Of a DNA stretch of 64,000 nucleotides, positions 9,491-17,668 are shown one piece after another. The translations under genes and the position numbers were made by a program. Source of the stretch: Coriobacteriia bacterium (lineage in GTDB: Bacteria; Actinomycetota; Coriobacteriia; Anaerosomatales; PHET01); NCBI GenBank assembly GCA_034370385.1, contig JAXMKZ010000059.1, positions 161,474 through 225,473 on the forward strand, read 5' to 3'. Numbering within the stretch: the first letter of the stretch is position 1; each line of letters opens with the position of its first letter. The notes under the pieces were generated by a model. That model saw nothing but the letters and a program-made list of their open reading frames with translations. It was not told where the DNA came from and ran no database searches.

Positions 9491-10846
9491 CTATTCCTCT
9501 CCTTCGGAGTCACACGCCGCGATGACCGCGTCGCAACCCATCAGCTTCTTGACCGCATCGCCCCCGGTAGGAGGCAGTGGGCCGAGCCCCAGCTTCTTGC
9601 GTGCGCCCTCTTTGGGCTTGCCGAGGGTGCCGGTGGTCATGAACATCTCGTAGCTTTGCGGAATCGAGTCCGGGCGCGAACCGCGCACGATGGCGAGCTC
9701 CTTGAGCTTGCGGAACGTCTCGGCCATGCCGATGTCGGAGTGACACATCTCAAGGCACGTGTAGCACTCCAGGCACTTCCAGACGTTGGGGTCATCGAGC
9801 ACCTCGTCGATCTCGCCGCTGACGAGCTGTCCGATCATGTCGCACGGGTCGAACTTCGGGTCGACCTTGCACACCGGGCAGTCGTCCTTGCAGGCACGGC
9901 ATGTGTCGCACTTGTTGAGCAGCGAGACGTCGAAGTCCTGGGCCAGTCGCGACTTCTCGACACTGCGCGCCTCCCACTTGTCCAAGAACGGCTGCACGCT
10001 GACGCGGTGCATGTCCATCCCCAGCTCGTCGGGAGAATGCCCGTAGGCCAGACCGATGAGTTCGGACAGGTAGAGCACGGGGATGTGGATCGGCTCGTTC
10101 GCGCGCTGGAGCGCGGCCTGATTGAGGTCGAACTGCTGAAAGCAGCTCGGGCACACCGTGATGAGCGCATCCACCTGGTGGTTCTGGAGGTCGTAGAGCT
10201 TGCGCCGGTTGAACGCCAGTGAGCCTTCACGCTCGCCCACGCGGTCGAGGTAGCCGCCGCAGCACTGCATCTTGGTCGGGTAGTCGACGACCGTCGCACC
10301 GAGCGCCGTGACGATGGCTTCGACCTTCGTGGGATGCAGCGGGTCGTCCCACTTGACCGCCGGCTGCGGGCGCAGCAGGTGACAGCCGTAGTGGACCGCG
10401 ATGTTCATGCCCCAGAACGGCTTCTTCGCCTTGCTGGCGATGAGCCCGGGTCCCATGTGCTCCGACAGCCACTCGGCGAAGTGCACCACCTGAAGCGTCC
10501 CGTCGTAGTGCAGATCTTCAGTGGCGAGTCGGTCGTTGATGGTGTCGCGCTCGCGCCAGTGGGTCTTGAGGTGGCTCTGGCACTCCTTGAACGTCGAGTA
10601 GCAGCCGTTGCAGGGCGTGACCAGGTCCCATCCCGCCTTCTCGACGATGGCGAGGTTACGCGCTGCGGCGGTGAAGAACGAGTCAGGGTCGTTCGCCTTG
10701 ACGAGCGTACCCTCGGGGCAGCAGGTGTGGCCCGGCAGCTCGTGGATCTGAGCACCCAGGTCATCGAACATGACACGCACTGACTTCTCGATGAACGGAA
10801 AGCGCGCGGGAATGGTGCACCCCCAGAAGACTGCGAACTCCTTCAT
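9491..10846 (-). CDS. Fused HdrB/HdrC-like iron-sulfur oxidoreductase leading the glutamate synthase operon
   Basis: A 451-aa protein with two N-terminal CCG (cysteine-rich) domains like HdrB of heterodisulfide reductase or the C-terminal half of GlpC/SdhE. The first carries WGCTIPAR, HTCCPEG and CNGCYSTFKEC; the second YGCHLLRP, QCCGGYLDR and CPSCFQQFD. The C-terminal part (about 315-400) has two ferredoxin motifs (CDTCRACKDDCPVC and CLECYTCLEMC) as in HdrC. ATG at 10846 follows AAAGGACTG with somewhat long spacing. HdrB and HdrC are normally separate; here both parts are one chain. Its position as first gene of the glutamate synthase operon suggests it passes electrons to or from the Fe-S/FMN subunit; the actual substrate is unknown. 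Confidence 0.85.
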   Translation of the reverse strand: MKEFAVFWGCTIPARFPFIEKSVRVMFDDLGAQIHELPGHTCCPEGTLVKANDPDSFFTAAARNLAIVEKAGWDLVTPCNGCYSTFKECQSHLKTHWRERDTINDRLATEDLHYDGTLQVVHFAEWLSEHMGPGLIASKAKKPFWGMNIAVHYGCHLLRPQPAVKWDDPLHPTKVEAIVTALGATVVDYPTKMQCCGGYLDRVGEREGSLAFNRRKLYDLQNHQVDALITVCPSCFQQFDLNQAALQRANEPIHIPVLYLSELIGLAYGHSPDELGMDMHRVSVQPFLDKWEARSVEKSRLAQDFDVSLLNKCDTCRACKDDCPVCKVDPKFDPCDMIGQLVSGEIDEVLDDPNVWKCLECYTCLEMCHSDIGMAETFRKLKELAIVRGSRPDSIPQSYEMFMTTGTLGKPKEGARKKLGLGPLPPTGGDAVKKLMGCDAVIAACDSEGEE

Positions 10847-10903
10847 GCGGCCATCAGTCCTTTCGTGTGTACGGCACCCGAAGAAACCCGAAACGCCCGC
10901 CGC

Positions 10904-10919
10904 GAAACCCGTGGGTTTC
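10904..10919. promoter_or_regulatory. Perfect palindrome upstream of the glutamate synthase operon
   Basis: GAAACCC-GT-GGGTTTC lies 58 nt before the ATG at 10846. A -10-like TACACT (10984-10979, - strand) lies upstream, so the palindrome would fall in the leader, either as an operator or a small RNA hairpin. The rest of 10847-11109 shows no gene. Confidence 0.4.
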
Positions 10920-11109
10920 AAGGCGAGCGTCGTTGCTCGATCTCTTCGATTCCGGCACGACGTTGTACCGGGAGCCAGAGTGTAGCACGGTTCAACGCCA
11001 AGCGAAACGCAGTGGAAACGCGGTGGCACCGGCCCGCCAAAGACGGCATCGGCGATACGCCCCTAGCAGATCCTACTCGGCGACCGAGATCTTGATGGCG
11101 AAGAGTCCG

Positions 11110-11745
11110 TCAGCCGGAGATCCCGGTGACCCCAGCCCCGATCGCCACGAGGCCGAATGCGGCCACGAGCACTCCCGACCCACGGTTGATCCACAGGATC
11201 GCTCGGTCGCTGATGGCGTGCCGCAACAACGCTACCGTCGTGGTGAGACCGAGCCACCACGCGAGCGACCCGAGGATGACGCCGAGTGTGGCGACGCCGG
11301 CGCCGGCGAGAGTCGGCTCGGCCACCAGGCCGGCACTGGCGAACACAGCGCCGAAGGCCATCACCGTCATCGGGTTCGTAAGCGTGAGCGCAATCGCGCT
11401 GCCGTAGAGCCGCACGACGCTCGCCGAGTCCGGCGCCTGCGCCGCCTCGTGAGCAGGCGGCGTGGAGATTGCGCGCCAGCCGAGCCAAACCAGCATGAGC
11501 CCCCCGGCGATCCGCAGCGGCACCTGCGCGTCAACCAGAACACCCGAAAGGGTCGTCAGCCCAAACGCCGCCACTGCCGCATAGATGCCATCGGCGGTCG
11601 CAATGCCGGCCCCGGTTGCCGTGCCGGCGCGCCACCCGTGCGCAAGCGTGCGCTGGATGCACAGCACCCCCATCGCACCGACAGGCGCTGCTACAAGGAT
11701 TCCGATGACGAAGGTGCGCGCAAGGAGGCTGGCGGCTTCGCTCAC
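11110..11745 (-). CDS. LysE-family amino acid exporter
   Basis: A 211-aa inner-membrane protein with about six hydrophobic helices. The N-terminal signature (VAAPVGAMGVLC followed by GIATADGIYA) and the motif LTNPMTVMAF in the middle are typical of LysE/ArgO/RhtB exporters of basic amino acids or homoserine-like compounds; the substrate cannot be told from sequence. The start overlaps the stop of the ANTAR regulator gene by 4 nt (ATGA type), so the two are cotranscribed. Confidence 0.85.
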   Translation of the reverse strand: MSEAASLLARTFVIGILVAAPVGAMGVLCIQRTLAHGWRAGTATGAGIATADGIYAAVAAFGLTTLSGVLVDAQVPLRIAGGLMLVWLGWRAISTPPAHEAAQAPDSASVVRLYGSAIALTLTNPMTVMAFGAVFASAGLVAEPTLAGAGVATLGVILGSLAWWLGLTTTVALLRHAISDRAILWINRGSGVLVAAFGLVAIGAGVTGISG

Positions 11746-12317
11746 AGCTCGGCCGAGGCCTCCTCGGCGAGCACGACGGCCTCCGCGATCTCACGCAGCG
11801 ACTTGCGCTTGTCCATAGCGAGCTTCTGCAGCCGCTTGAACGCCTCCGGCTCAGTCATGCCGCGCTCCATGAGCAGGCCTTTGGCGCGATCGACCACCTT
11901 GCGAGTCTCAAGCCGCTCGGTCAGATCCGAGACCTCGTCCAACAGGACCGTGGCTTCAGCGAACCTCGACACGGCAACGTGCATCGCAGGCAGTACATCC
12001 GCGCGCGAGAAGGGCTTCACCACGTAGGCCATCGCACCGGCGCTCGCGGCCTGCTCGACGTAGCCGGATTGGGAGAACGCGGTGACCATAACCACTGGCG
12101 CAACGCGGTCATCTCCCAGAATCCGCGCCGCTTCTATGCCGCTCATCCCGGGCATGTTGATGTCCATGAAGACGACGTCGGGTTCGAGCCGCCGCGCGAG
12201 CTCCACGGCCTCGTCACCGTTTCGAGCTTCGCCGAGAACCTCGTGACCCTCTTCCTCGAGCATCTCGCGCAGGTCCATGCGGATGATGGCTTCGTCTTCT
12301 GCGATGAGCACACGCAT
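11742..12317 (-). CDS. Response regulator with ANTAR RNA-binding output domain (PdtaR-like)
   Basis: A 191-aa protein. Residues 1-120 are a receiver domain with the acidic pair EDE, phospho-acceptor Asp in VFMDINMPG, a Thr in MVTAFS and a Lys in VVKPFS. Residues about 125-185 are an ANTAR domain (LETRKVVDRAKGLLM and EAFKRLQKLAMDKRKSLREIA). ANTAR proteins bind two-hairpin RNA motifs and prevent transcription termination. It sits 18 nt after the sensor kinase gene and is surely its partner. Targets are not visible in the window. Confidence 0.92.
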   Translation of the reverse strand: MRVLIAEDEAIIRMDLREMLEEEGHEVLGEARNGDEAVELARRLEPDVVFMDINMPGMSGIEAARILGDDRVAPVVMVTAFSQSGYVEQAASAGAMAYVVKPFSRADVLPAMHVAVSRFAEATVLLDEVSDLTERLETRKVVDRAKGLLMERGMTEPEAFKRLQKLAMDKRKSLREIAEAVVLAEEASAEL

Positions 12318-12335
12318 GTTTCTAGACCGTCCCCC

Positions 12336-13751
12336 CTACTCGTCGCGTACGGGCACGCGCACGGTCACCGTGGCACCGCGCACGCCCGAGTACGTGATCG
12401 TGCCGCGCAGATCGTCTTCGATGACCGTGCGAACGATCGCAAGCCCCAGATTGGCGGAGGACTCCGGGTCGAAGCCGTCGGGCAGTCCCACGCCGTCGTC
12501 GCGCACCGTCAGCACCAGTTCGTCCCCACCGCGCCGCAGCGTCACCTCGACGCCGCCTTGCCGATCATTCGGAAACCCGTGCTCGATGGCGTTGTGCACG
12601 AGTTCGGCGACCACGAGAGAGAGTGACGTGGCGAGCGGGGCGTCGATCTGCCCCGTGGAGCCGCTCACCTGCAGGCGCACGCGCGTGTCGTCACCGGAGA
12701 GGCCCCGACCCACAAGCGCAGCAATCGTGCGAGCTGCCTCGGCGAAATCGACGCGCTCCTCGTCGCTGCTGGCGAGCATGTCATGCACGACCACCATGGA
12801 CGACACCCGCTCGATCGCCTCACCCAGTGCGTGACGCGCATCCTCGCTCGGAGTACGTCTCGCCTGGATACGCAGCAGAGAGGCGATCGTCTGCAGATTG
12901 TTCTTCACGCGATGGTGGACCTCACGGATGGTGGCTTCCTTGACCTTGATCTCATCATCGCGACGCCTCGCCTCGGTCAGGTCCTCGACCAGCACGAGGG
13001 CGCCGTCCGGCAGAGCGATGCTGCGATAGCCCAGCACGCGGTCGACGACCTCCGCCTCGACCGCGATGGCGCCGGTCGTGCCCAGCACCGGGGAGATCGC
13101 GAATCCGCCGCCGGGCAACGCGGATGCCTGCATGTCGGTTACCCGGCCGTCCGCGCCGGCAATCCGCATGATGTTGACGGCGTTGGGAGACGCATAGCTC
13201 ACGCGCCCCGTGGCACTCACCCGCAACACGCCATCCCCTGCACGCCGCACCGTAGAGAACGCCGAGGAGTCACGCACGTCGAGCAGCGGAGCCGCCCTCA
13301 GCACGTCGACCAGCTCCTCGGCTGCGTCCATGAACGCCGTCTCCATGCGCCCCGGGGCGAGCGTGACCTGTTCGGCGATGTTGCGGAGTAGTACCCCTGT
13401 GGGTGATGCGCCCTCGCCGACCGGAAAGCCGGTCGTGGTAAACGTGATGCCGCGCACCACGCGGCGCCGACCGCTCTCAGCCGGCTGACCCGTCGCAAGC
13501 GCGTGGTACGCCTCCGGCTCCTCACGCTCATCGAGCCTCGCACCCACGCGGGAGGACGCAACGGGCGCAAGGGCTGTGGCGGGACGCGCGTCGGCAACCA
13601 CGACCAGTCGACCCGAAGCATCGGGCGCCGCCAGCGCGAAATCCGCATACGCGAGGTCCGCCACCAACTGGAGGTTGGCCGCCACGTTCTCAAGATGTGC
13701 GCTCAGGCGCGGGGTGCCATCATCGCTCACGCCGTGAGAACGCGAATCCAC
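12336..13751 (-). CDS. HisKA_2-type sensor histidine kinase (PdtaS-like)
   Basis: A 471-aa cytosolic kinase with no transmembrane segment. The order is an N-terminal GAF-like region (about 1-170), a PAS-like region (about 190-300, ending VEDLTEARRRDDEIKVKE), the H-box EVHHRVKNNLQTIASLL, and a HATPase with NAIEHGF, DDGVGLPDGFD and NLGLAIVRTV. GTG at 13751 is chosen because GAGGGGGAG ends 5 nt before it; the next GTG at 13730 lacks a ribosome site and the longer frame would run into the tRNA. The architecture matches PdtaS of mycobacteria, which pairs with an ANTAR regulator as here. Confidence 0.88.
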   Translation of the reverse strand: MDSRSHGVSDDGTPRLSAHLENVAANLQLVADLAYADFALAAPDASGRLVVVADARPATALAPVASSRVGARLDEREEPEAYHALATGQPAESGRRRVVRGITFTTTGFPVGEGASPTGVLLRNIAEQVTLAPGRMETAFMDAAEELVDVLRAAPLLDVRDSSAFSTVRRAGDGVLRVSATGRVSYASPNAVNIMRIAGADGRVTDMQASALPGGGFAISPVLGTTGAIAVEAEVVDRVLGYRSIALPDGALVLVEDLTEARRRDDEIKVKEATIREVHHRVKNNLQTIASLLRIQARRTPSEDARHALGEAIERVSSMVVVHDMLASSDEERVDFAEAARTIAALVGRGLSGDDTRVRLQVSGSTGQIDAPLATSLSLVVAELVHNAIEHGFPNDRQGGVEVTLRRGGDELVLTVRDDGVGLPDGFDPESSANLGLAIVRTVIEDDLRGTITYSGVRGATVTVRVPVRDE

Positions 13752-13940
13752 CTGAGCTCCCCCTCGAAGGCCGACAGAACGCTCTGTGCCGCGTGCAGCG
13801 TCAGAGCGCGGCGCAGCGCGGTCATACCGTCCCTCGAAGATACGGCATCGAGGCGGCGGCAACAAACCGCTCCTCTCTGAAAGCGCGTGCCTCTCGTCTG
13901 CTGCGGCACGGTGATTCGGTATACTCGTCGTCGCACTCAT

Positions 13941-14026
13941 GCCCGGGTGGTGGAATGGCAGACACGGAGGTCTCAAAAACCTCTGGGGGAAACCCCGTGT
14001 GGGTTCGACTCCCACCCCGGGCACCA
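13941..14026 (+). tRNA. tRNA-Leu (anticodon CAA)
   Basis: A complete class II tRNA. The acceptor stem is GCCCGGG/CCCGGGC with CCA encoded. The anticodon stem-loop GAGGT-CTCAAAA-ACCTC gives anticodon CAA (reads UUG). A long variable arm (CTGGGGGAAACCCCGT) and T-loop GTTCGACTCC are present. A -10 TATACT (13920-13925) lies about 15 nt upstream of the mature 5' end. Confidence 0.97.
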
Positions 14027-14043
14027 TCAGCACACGCGGCCCC

Positions 14044-15336
14044 CTAATCCGGGGTCGCTTCTGCTTGTGCCGCGGCCCTTCCCGATGCTAGGTACAGAGG
14101 CGCTGAGGCTGCCAGACCCAGTGAACCGATCAGCCAAGCCACCGAGATCGACGCCCGATGCGAAACGTAACCCAGGGCAGGCTGTCCCACCGCGCCACCG
14201 ACGTCGGCGAAGAGCGCGTCGACGGACAGTACGGTCGCGCGCTCCGACGATGGTATGTGGGCGTTGAGGTAGGCCGCGCGCACAGGCCCGTAAACGCCGA
14301 AGACGCCGCCCCACGCCACCCACAGCCCAAGCGCGATGGCTGCCGGTACGACTCCCGACTCTGCTGCCAGCAGGCCGACTCCGGCGATGGCCACGGCGAT
14401 AACGAACTCCGCGAGCGCGGCAACCGCACAGAAGCGCGCGGGGTCGCGACGGTTCACGCCGTCTCGCATCAGGCGCCCGACGAGGGAGTTGCCCGCGATG
14501 CCCGCGACCGAGAAGGCGGCCTGAGCCAGACCGAGAACCCATACGTAGTCGTATCCGAGCAGCTCAAGCACATAGGGCTGCCAGGCGTAGAACGCGAACA
14601 TGAAGAACAGTCCCGATAGCCCGGAGACGAGGAACAGTGGCCTGACCACGCGGTTCTTCATGCCGTAGCGCACGCCCGTGGCAAGGATCCGTCGGGTCTC
14701 AACGCCAAAGTTGGCAGCGGTCAGCGGCCGCTTGTCGAACCCGATGTCGAACACCAATGCCCAGACCACGCCAAACTCGACCACGAGCAGGACCGCCCTG
14801 AGAAGGAACGGCCACGCCAGATCCACCTGGCCGAGCAGTCCACCGATGATCGATCCGGAGAGCATGCCCACTCCGAAGGCTATCTGACCGCGCGCGAACA
14901 CCTGCTCCTTGGGAACCGTCGAACCGGTCCCGTCCAGTGCGTCGACCAACCATGCCTCGACGGAGCCCGTCTGGAACGTGTAGCCCACGCCCAGGAGGAT
15001 GCTCGCACCGACGAACCCGGTCATGCCCCAGCCCATCACGGGGGTCGCCACATAGAGCAGCGTCGATACGAACAGCATTCCCATGGCGATCAGGATCGAG
15101 GCACGGCGACCAATCGTGTCTGCCACGACGCCGGTGGGCACCTCGCACAGCAGCTGAGAGACGGTGAAGGCGGTGTTGACAAGCATCACCTGAAAGATGT
15201 CGAGCCCACCCACGCGCATCAGGTAGATGGTATTCGTAGCCCATATGAGCGACATCGCCAGCGCGAAGATCCCGCTTGCAGACAGATAGGCGACCGTCAC
15301 GGTGCGCGGCGTATGCGCAGAACGTCCCGAGCGCAT
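14044..15336 (-). CDS. MFS transporter
   Basis: A 430-aa protein with about twelve transmembrane helices. The A-loop motif between helices 2 and 3 is visible as [13 protein letters not shown], typical of the major facilitator superfamily. ATG at 15336 is preceded by GGGGAGGAATAGCGGC. It begins 4 nt after the stop of the SDR gene. The substrate is not determinable; the general look resembles MFS permeases of unknown or drug-efflux function. Confidence 0.83.
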   Translation of the reverse strand: MRSGRSAHTPRTVTVAYLSASGIFALAMSLIWATNTIYLMRVGGLDIFQVMLVNTAFTVSQLLCEVPTGVVADTIGRRASILIAMGMLFVSTLLYVATPVMGWGMTGFVGASILLGVGYTFQTGSVEAWLVDALDGTGSTVPKEQVFARGQIAFGVGMLSGSIIGGLLGQVDLAWPFLLRAVLLVVEFGVVWALVFDIGFDKRPLTAANFGVETRRILATGVRYGMKNRVVRPLFLVSGLSGLFFMFAFYAWQPYVLELLGYDYVWVLGLAQAAFSVAGIAGNSLVGRLMRDGVNRRDPARFCAVAALAEFVIAVAIAGVGLLAAESGVVPAAIALGLWVAWGGVFGVYGPVRAAYLNAHIPSSERATVLSVDALFADVGGAVGQPALGYVSHRASISVAWLIGSLGLAASAPLYLASGRAAAQAEATPD

Positions 15337-15340
15337 GCCG

Positions 15341-16210
15341 CTATTCCTCCCCACCTGTCCACGTCGCGTGTTCAGAGAGCTCCCACAGACGAGTCCACGC
15401 GCGCTTGTCACGGCTGACGGGAGACGAACCCTTGGGCCGGCGGCGGTAGAAGTAGGCACCGGTCGTGGTGCCGACATCCGTTGCCGCGCACAGGTACACG
15501 AGCGTGTCCGCCGCCTCTTGTGCGGTGAGTTTGGGCACGAACCTACCCCACAACTGGCCGCTGGCACCCCACCCATCTTGGCCGAATCCGGTACTGGCCA
15601 TACCCGGGTGCATCACGTTGGATGTCACTCCGGTACCGCCAAGCCGCACGGCGAGCTCGTAGGCGAACATGATGTTGGCCAGTTTGGAGTGTGCGTAGGC
15701 GCCAAACGGCGACCACCGCCGCTCAAGCGTCAGGTCGTCGAAGCGCAGGCCGCGCCATGCGGCGTAGTGCGCATCGCTTGAGACGGTGACGACGCGACCC
15801 TGCGCAGCCTGAAGCGCCGGGCGCAGCAGCCGCGTGAGCAGATGGTGCGACAGGTGGTTCACCTGAAAGGTGAGTTCGTGCCCATCTGCGGTGAGCTGGC
15901 GAGCCGAAGCGATGAGGCCGGCGTTGTTGACCAGGACATCAAGCTCAGGACAGGCGGCGAGCACCTCGGTCGCCGCCGTACCTACACTGGCAAACGACGA
16001 TAGGTCGCACTGCACCACCCGGACCCGTGCGTCTTCGCCGGACAGCTGCTTGATCTGCTCGCGCACCGTCTCGCCCCGAGCCGTGTCGCGAACCAGTAGC
16101 ACGACGCGCGCGCCTTGCTGCGCCAACTCCACTGCGGCCGCGCGACCGATGCCTGACGATGCGCCGGTGATTGCGATCGTTCTCCCCGCAAGATCACCGG
16201 GTTCAGTCAC
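15341..16210 (-). CDS. Short-chain dehydrogenase/reductase (retinol dehydrogenase-like)
   Basis: A 289-aa classical SDR with TGASSGIG (dinucleotide binding), VNNAG, and the catalytic Ser (VSSDAHY) and YAHSK pair. The reading resembles the WW-oxidoreductase/retinol dehydrogenase-like branch (LTFQVNHLSHHLLTRLL), whose bacterial substrates are mostly unknown. The GTG start overlaps the L,D-transpeptidase stop by 8 nt, so it is translationally coupled to it. Confidence 0.85.
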   Translation of the reverse strand: MTEPGDLAGRTIAITGASSGIGRAAAVELAQQGARVVLLVRDTARGETVREQIKQLSGEDARVRVVQCDLSSFASVGTAATEVLAACPELDVLVNNAGLIASARQLTADGHELTFQVNHLSHHLLTRLLRPALQAAQGRVVTVSSDAHYAAWRGLRFDDLTLERRWSPFGAYAHSKLANIMFAYELAVRLGGTGVTSNVMHPGMASTGFGQDGWGASGQLWGRFVPKLTAQEAADTLVYLCAATDVGTTTGAYFYRRRPKGSSPVSRDKRAWTRLWELSEHATWTGGEE

Positions 16211-17516
16211 GCGTCACAACCATCGTGCCGATGGGCACCTGCGGCCAAAGCTCGAGCACGTCACGGTTGTACATGCGGATGCAGCCGTGCGAAGCGCGCG
16301 TGCCGATCACCCACTCCTGGTTCGTGCCGTGGATGTTGTAAGCGGTGTGCACGTATCGGTAGCCGCTACCCGTGCGGACCTGCTTGAACATGCGCATCTT
16401 GCGAGGTCCGTAGACCCCAGAAGAGTAGTACTTCGCATCGATTCTCCATGTGCCGTTCGGTGTCGTCCAGCCGATCTTGCCCACGGCGATGGGATAGACC
16501 TTGACGAGTTCGCCGTTGCGGACCCAATACAACTTGAAATCGGACTTGTCGATGACGATGTAGGTGCGCCACGGGTAGCTGAACGGAGGCGGCGTGACCG
16601 CCCGCAGAGGGGTGCCGGACACATAGAACGCATCGACATCGACGGCGGTACCGGTTCCCGCACCCGAACTGCGCTGCCCAAGCGCGCGAATCGTGACGGT
16701 GTGCGTCTTGTTCGCAAGCCCTGAAGCTGCCCACAGCACCCGCCGCTCGGTGCTGCCGCTTTCCGAGCCACCGACGATGGCAACGCGCTTGCCATCGAGC
16801 AGCACCTCGGCCTTTCCGGTACCCCGATACTTACGACCGGTCCACGTGATCGCGGTGCCCTTGAACTTGATCAGATAGGTCGCACCGCGTGAGGTGGCGG
16901 AACGCGCCGCGCCTCCGCTGGCCGCCGCAGCACTGCGCGCGGTCCACCGGCCGGTGCGCTTCAGGCGCCGGTCAGATTCTTGGAGCGAGGCTCCGGCGCT
17001 GCCTTCGCGCGCCAAAGCGTCACCCGCCACGTCGAATGCGTCGATTGAGAACCATGTGCCTTTGGAGCCGCGCTCGCGCGTGCCGGTGAGCGTGACCTTG
17101 ATGGTGTGTGGGCCCGGCGCCAGCTCGCCGCTCGTCCACACTACCTCCTTGCTGGCAGCACGGAGCGCGAAGGTGGAGACCGTCGCCACCTCGGAACCAT
17201 CGATCTCGATACGAGCGATACCGCGATCAGGCGCGACCGGCGAGATGAGTGAGATCGACGTTCCCTCGAAGCGCATGGTGACCGACGCGCCCGCCTTGGT
17301 CGCCGAGCGATGGCTCCAGCCGGATGAGCGTTGCTCCCACCGATAGGTCCACGGTCCCGAGAACACGATGCGGGTATCGTCGTCTTCGACGCGCACCTGC
17401 GGTGACCCGACCGTCTCGCTCGCGCTCTCGCTTGCCATCGCAGGCACCGCCCACACGCCTGCGGCGACCGCCACTGCCAACACCGCGACTGTGAGAATCC
17501 CCATTCGGCGACGCAT
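16203..17516 (-). CDS. Secreted L,D-transpeptidase with tandem N-terminal beta-sandwich domains
   Basis: A 437-aa protein. Residues 1-28 are a signal peptide (cleavage near AMA-S). Residues about 45-160 and 180-295 are two similar domains, each with a W-x-x-R-x-A/S-x-x-AS pattern, a F-x-G-T-x-I line and an HT(I/V)-T end, resembling carbohydrate-binding-like beta-sandwiches. The C-terminal YkuD domain (about 310-437) has YIVIDKSDFKLYWV, the histidine in YNIHGTNQEW and the catalytic ASHGCIRM. It would cross-link or modify peptidoglycan outside the cell. A GGGAGGG ribosome site precedes ATG. It is the first gene of an SDR/MFS operon, divergent from the helicase. Confidence 0.9.
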   Translation of the reverse strand: MRRRMGILTVAVLAVAVAAGVWAVPAMASESASETVGSPQVRVEDDDTRIVFSGPWTYRWEQRSSGWSHRSATKAGASVTMRFEGTSISLISPVAPDRGIARIEIDGSEVATVSTFALRAASKEVVWTSGELAPGPHTIKVTLTGTRERGSKGTWFSIDAFDVAGDALAREGSAGASLQESDRRLKRTGRWTARSAAAASGGAARSATSRGATYLIKFKGTAITWTGRKYRGTGKAEVLLDGKRVAIVGGSESGSTERRVLWAASGLANKTHTVTIRALGQRSSGAGTGTAVDVDAFYVSGTPLRAVTPPPFSYPWRTYIVIDKSDFKLYWVRNGELVKVYPIAVGKIGWTTPNGTWRIDAKYYSSGVYGPRKMRMFKQVRTGSGYRYVHTAYNIHGTNQEWVIGTRASHGCIRMYNRDVLELWPQVPIGTMVVTRD

Positions 17517-17598
17517 CGCACCCTCCCGTTTCGCAGACCGCCTGATTCGTAGGCACCTTTCGTGATTATGGCACGAACACCCGATTCTCTTCGCGATG

Positions 17599-17612
17599 CG
17601 AACATATGTTCG
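17599..17612. promoter_or_regulatory. LexA (SOS) operator upstream of the helicase gene
   Basis: CGAACATATGTTCG is a perfect 14-bp palindrome matching the Gram-positive/actinobacterial LexA consensus CGAAC-N4-GTTCG. It overlaps a possible -35 (TTCGAC, 17609-17614) followed after 18 nt by TATCGT (17633-17638). This predicts DNA-damage induction of the helicase. The operator is 57 nt before the helicase ATG and about 83 nt from the divergent transpeptidase start. Confidence 0.88.
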
Positions 17613-17668
17613 ACATGACTGCGGCGAGATGCTATCGTCGGGCCGACAGCATCGAACAGGAGTTCGCC

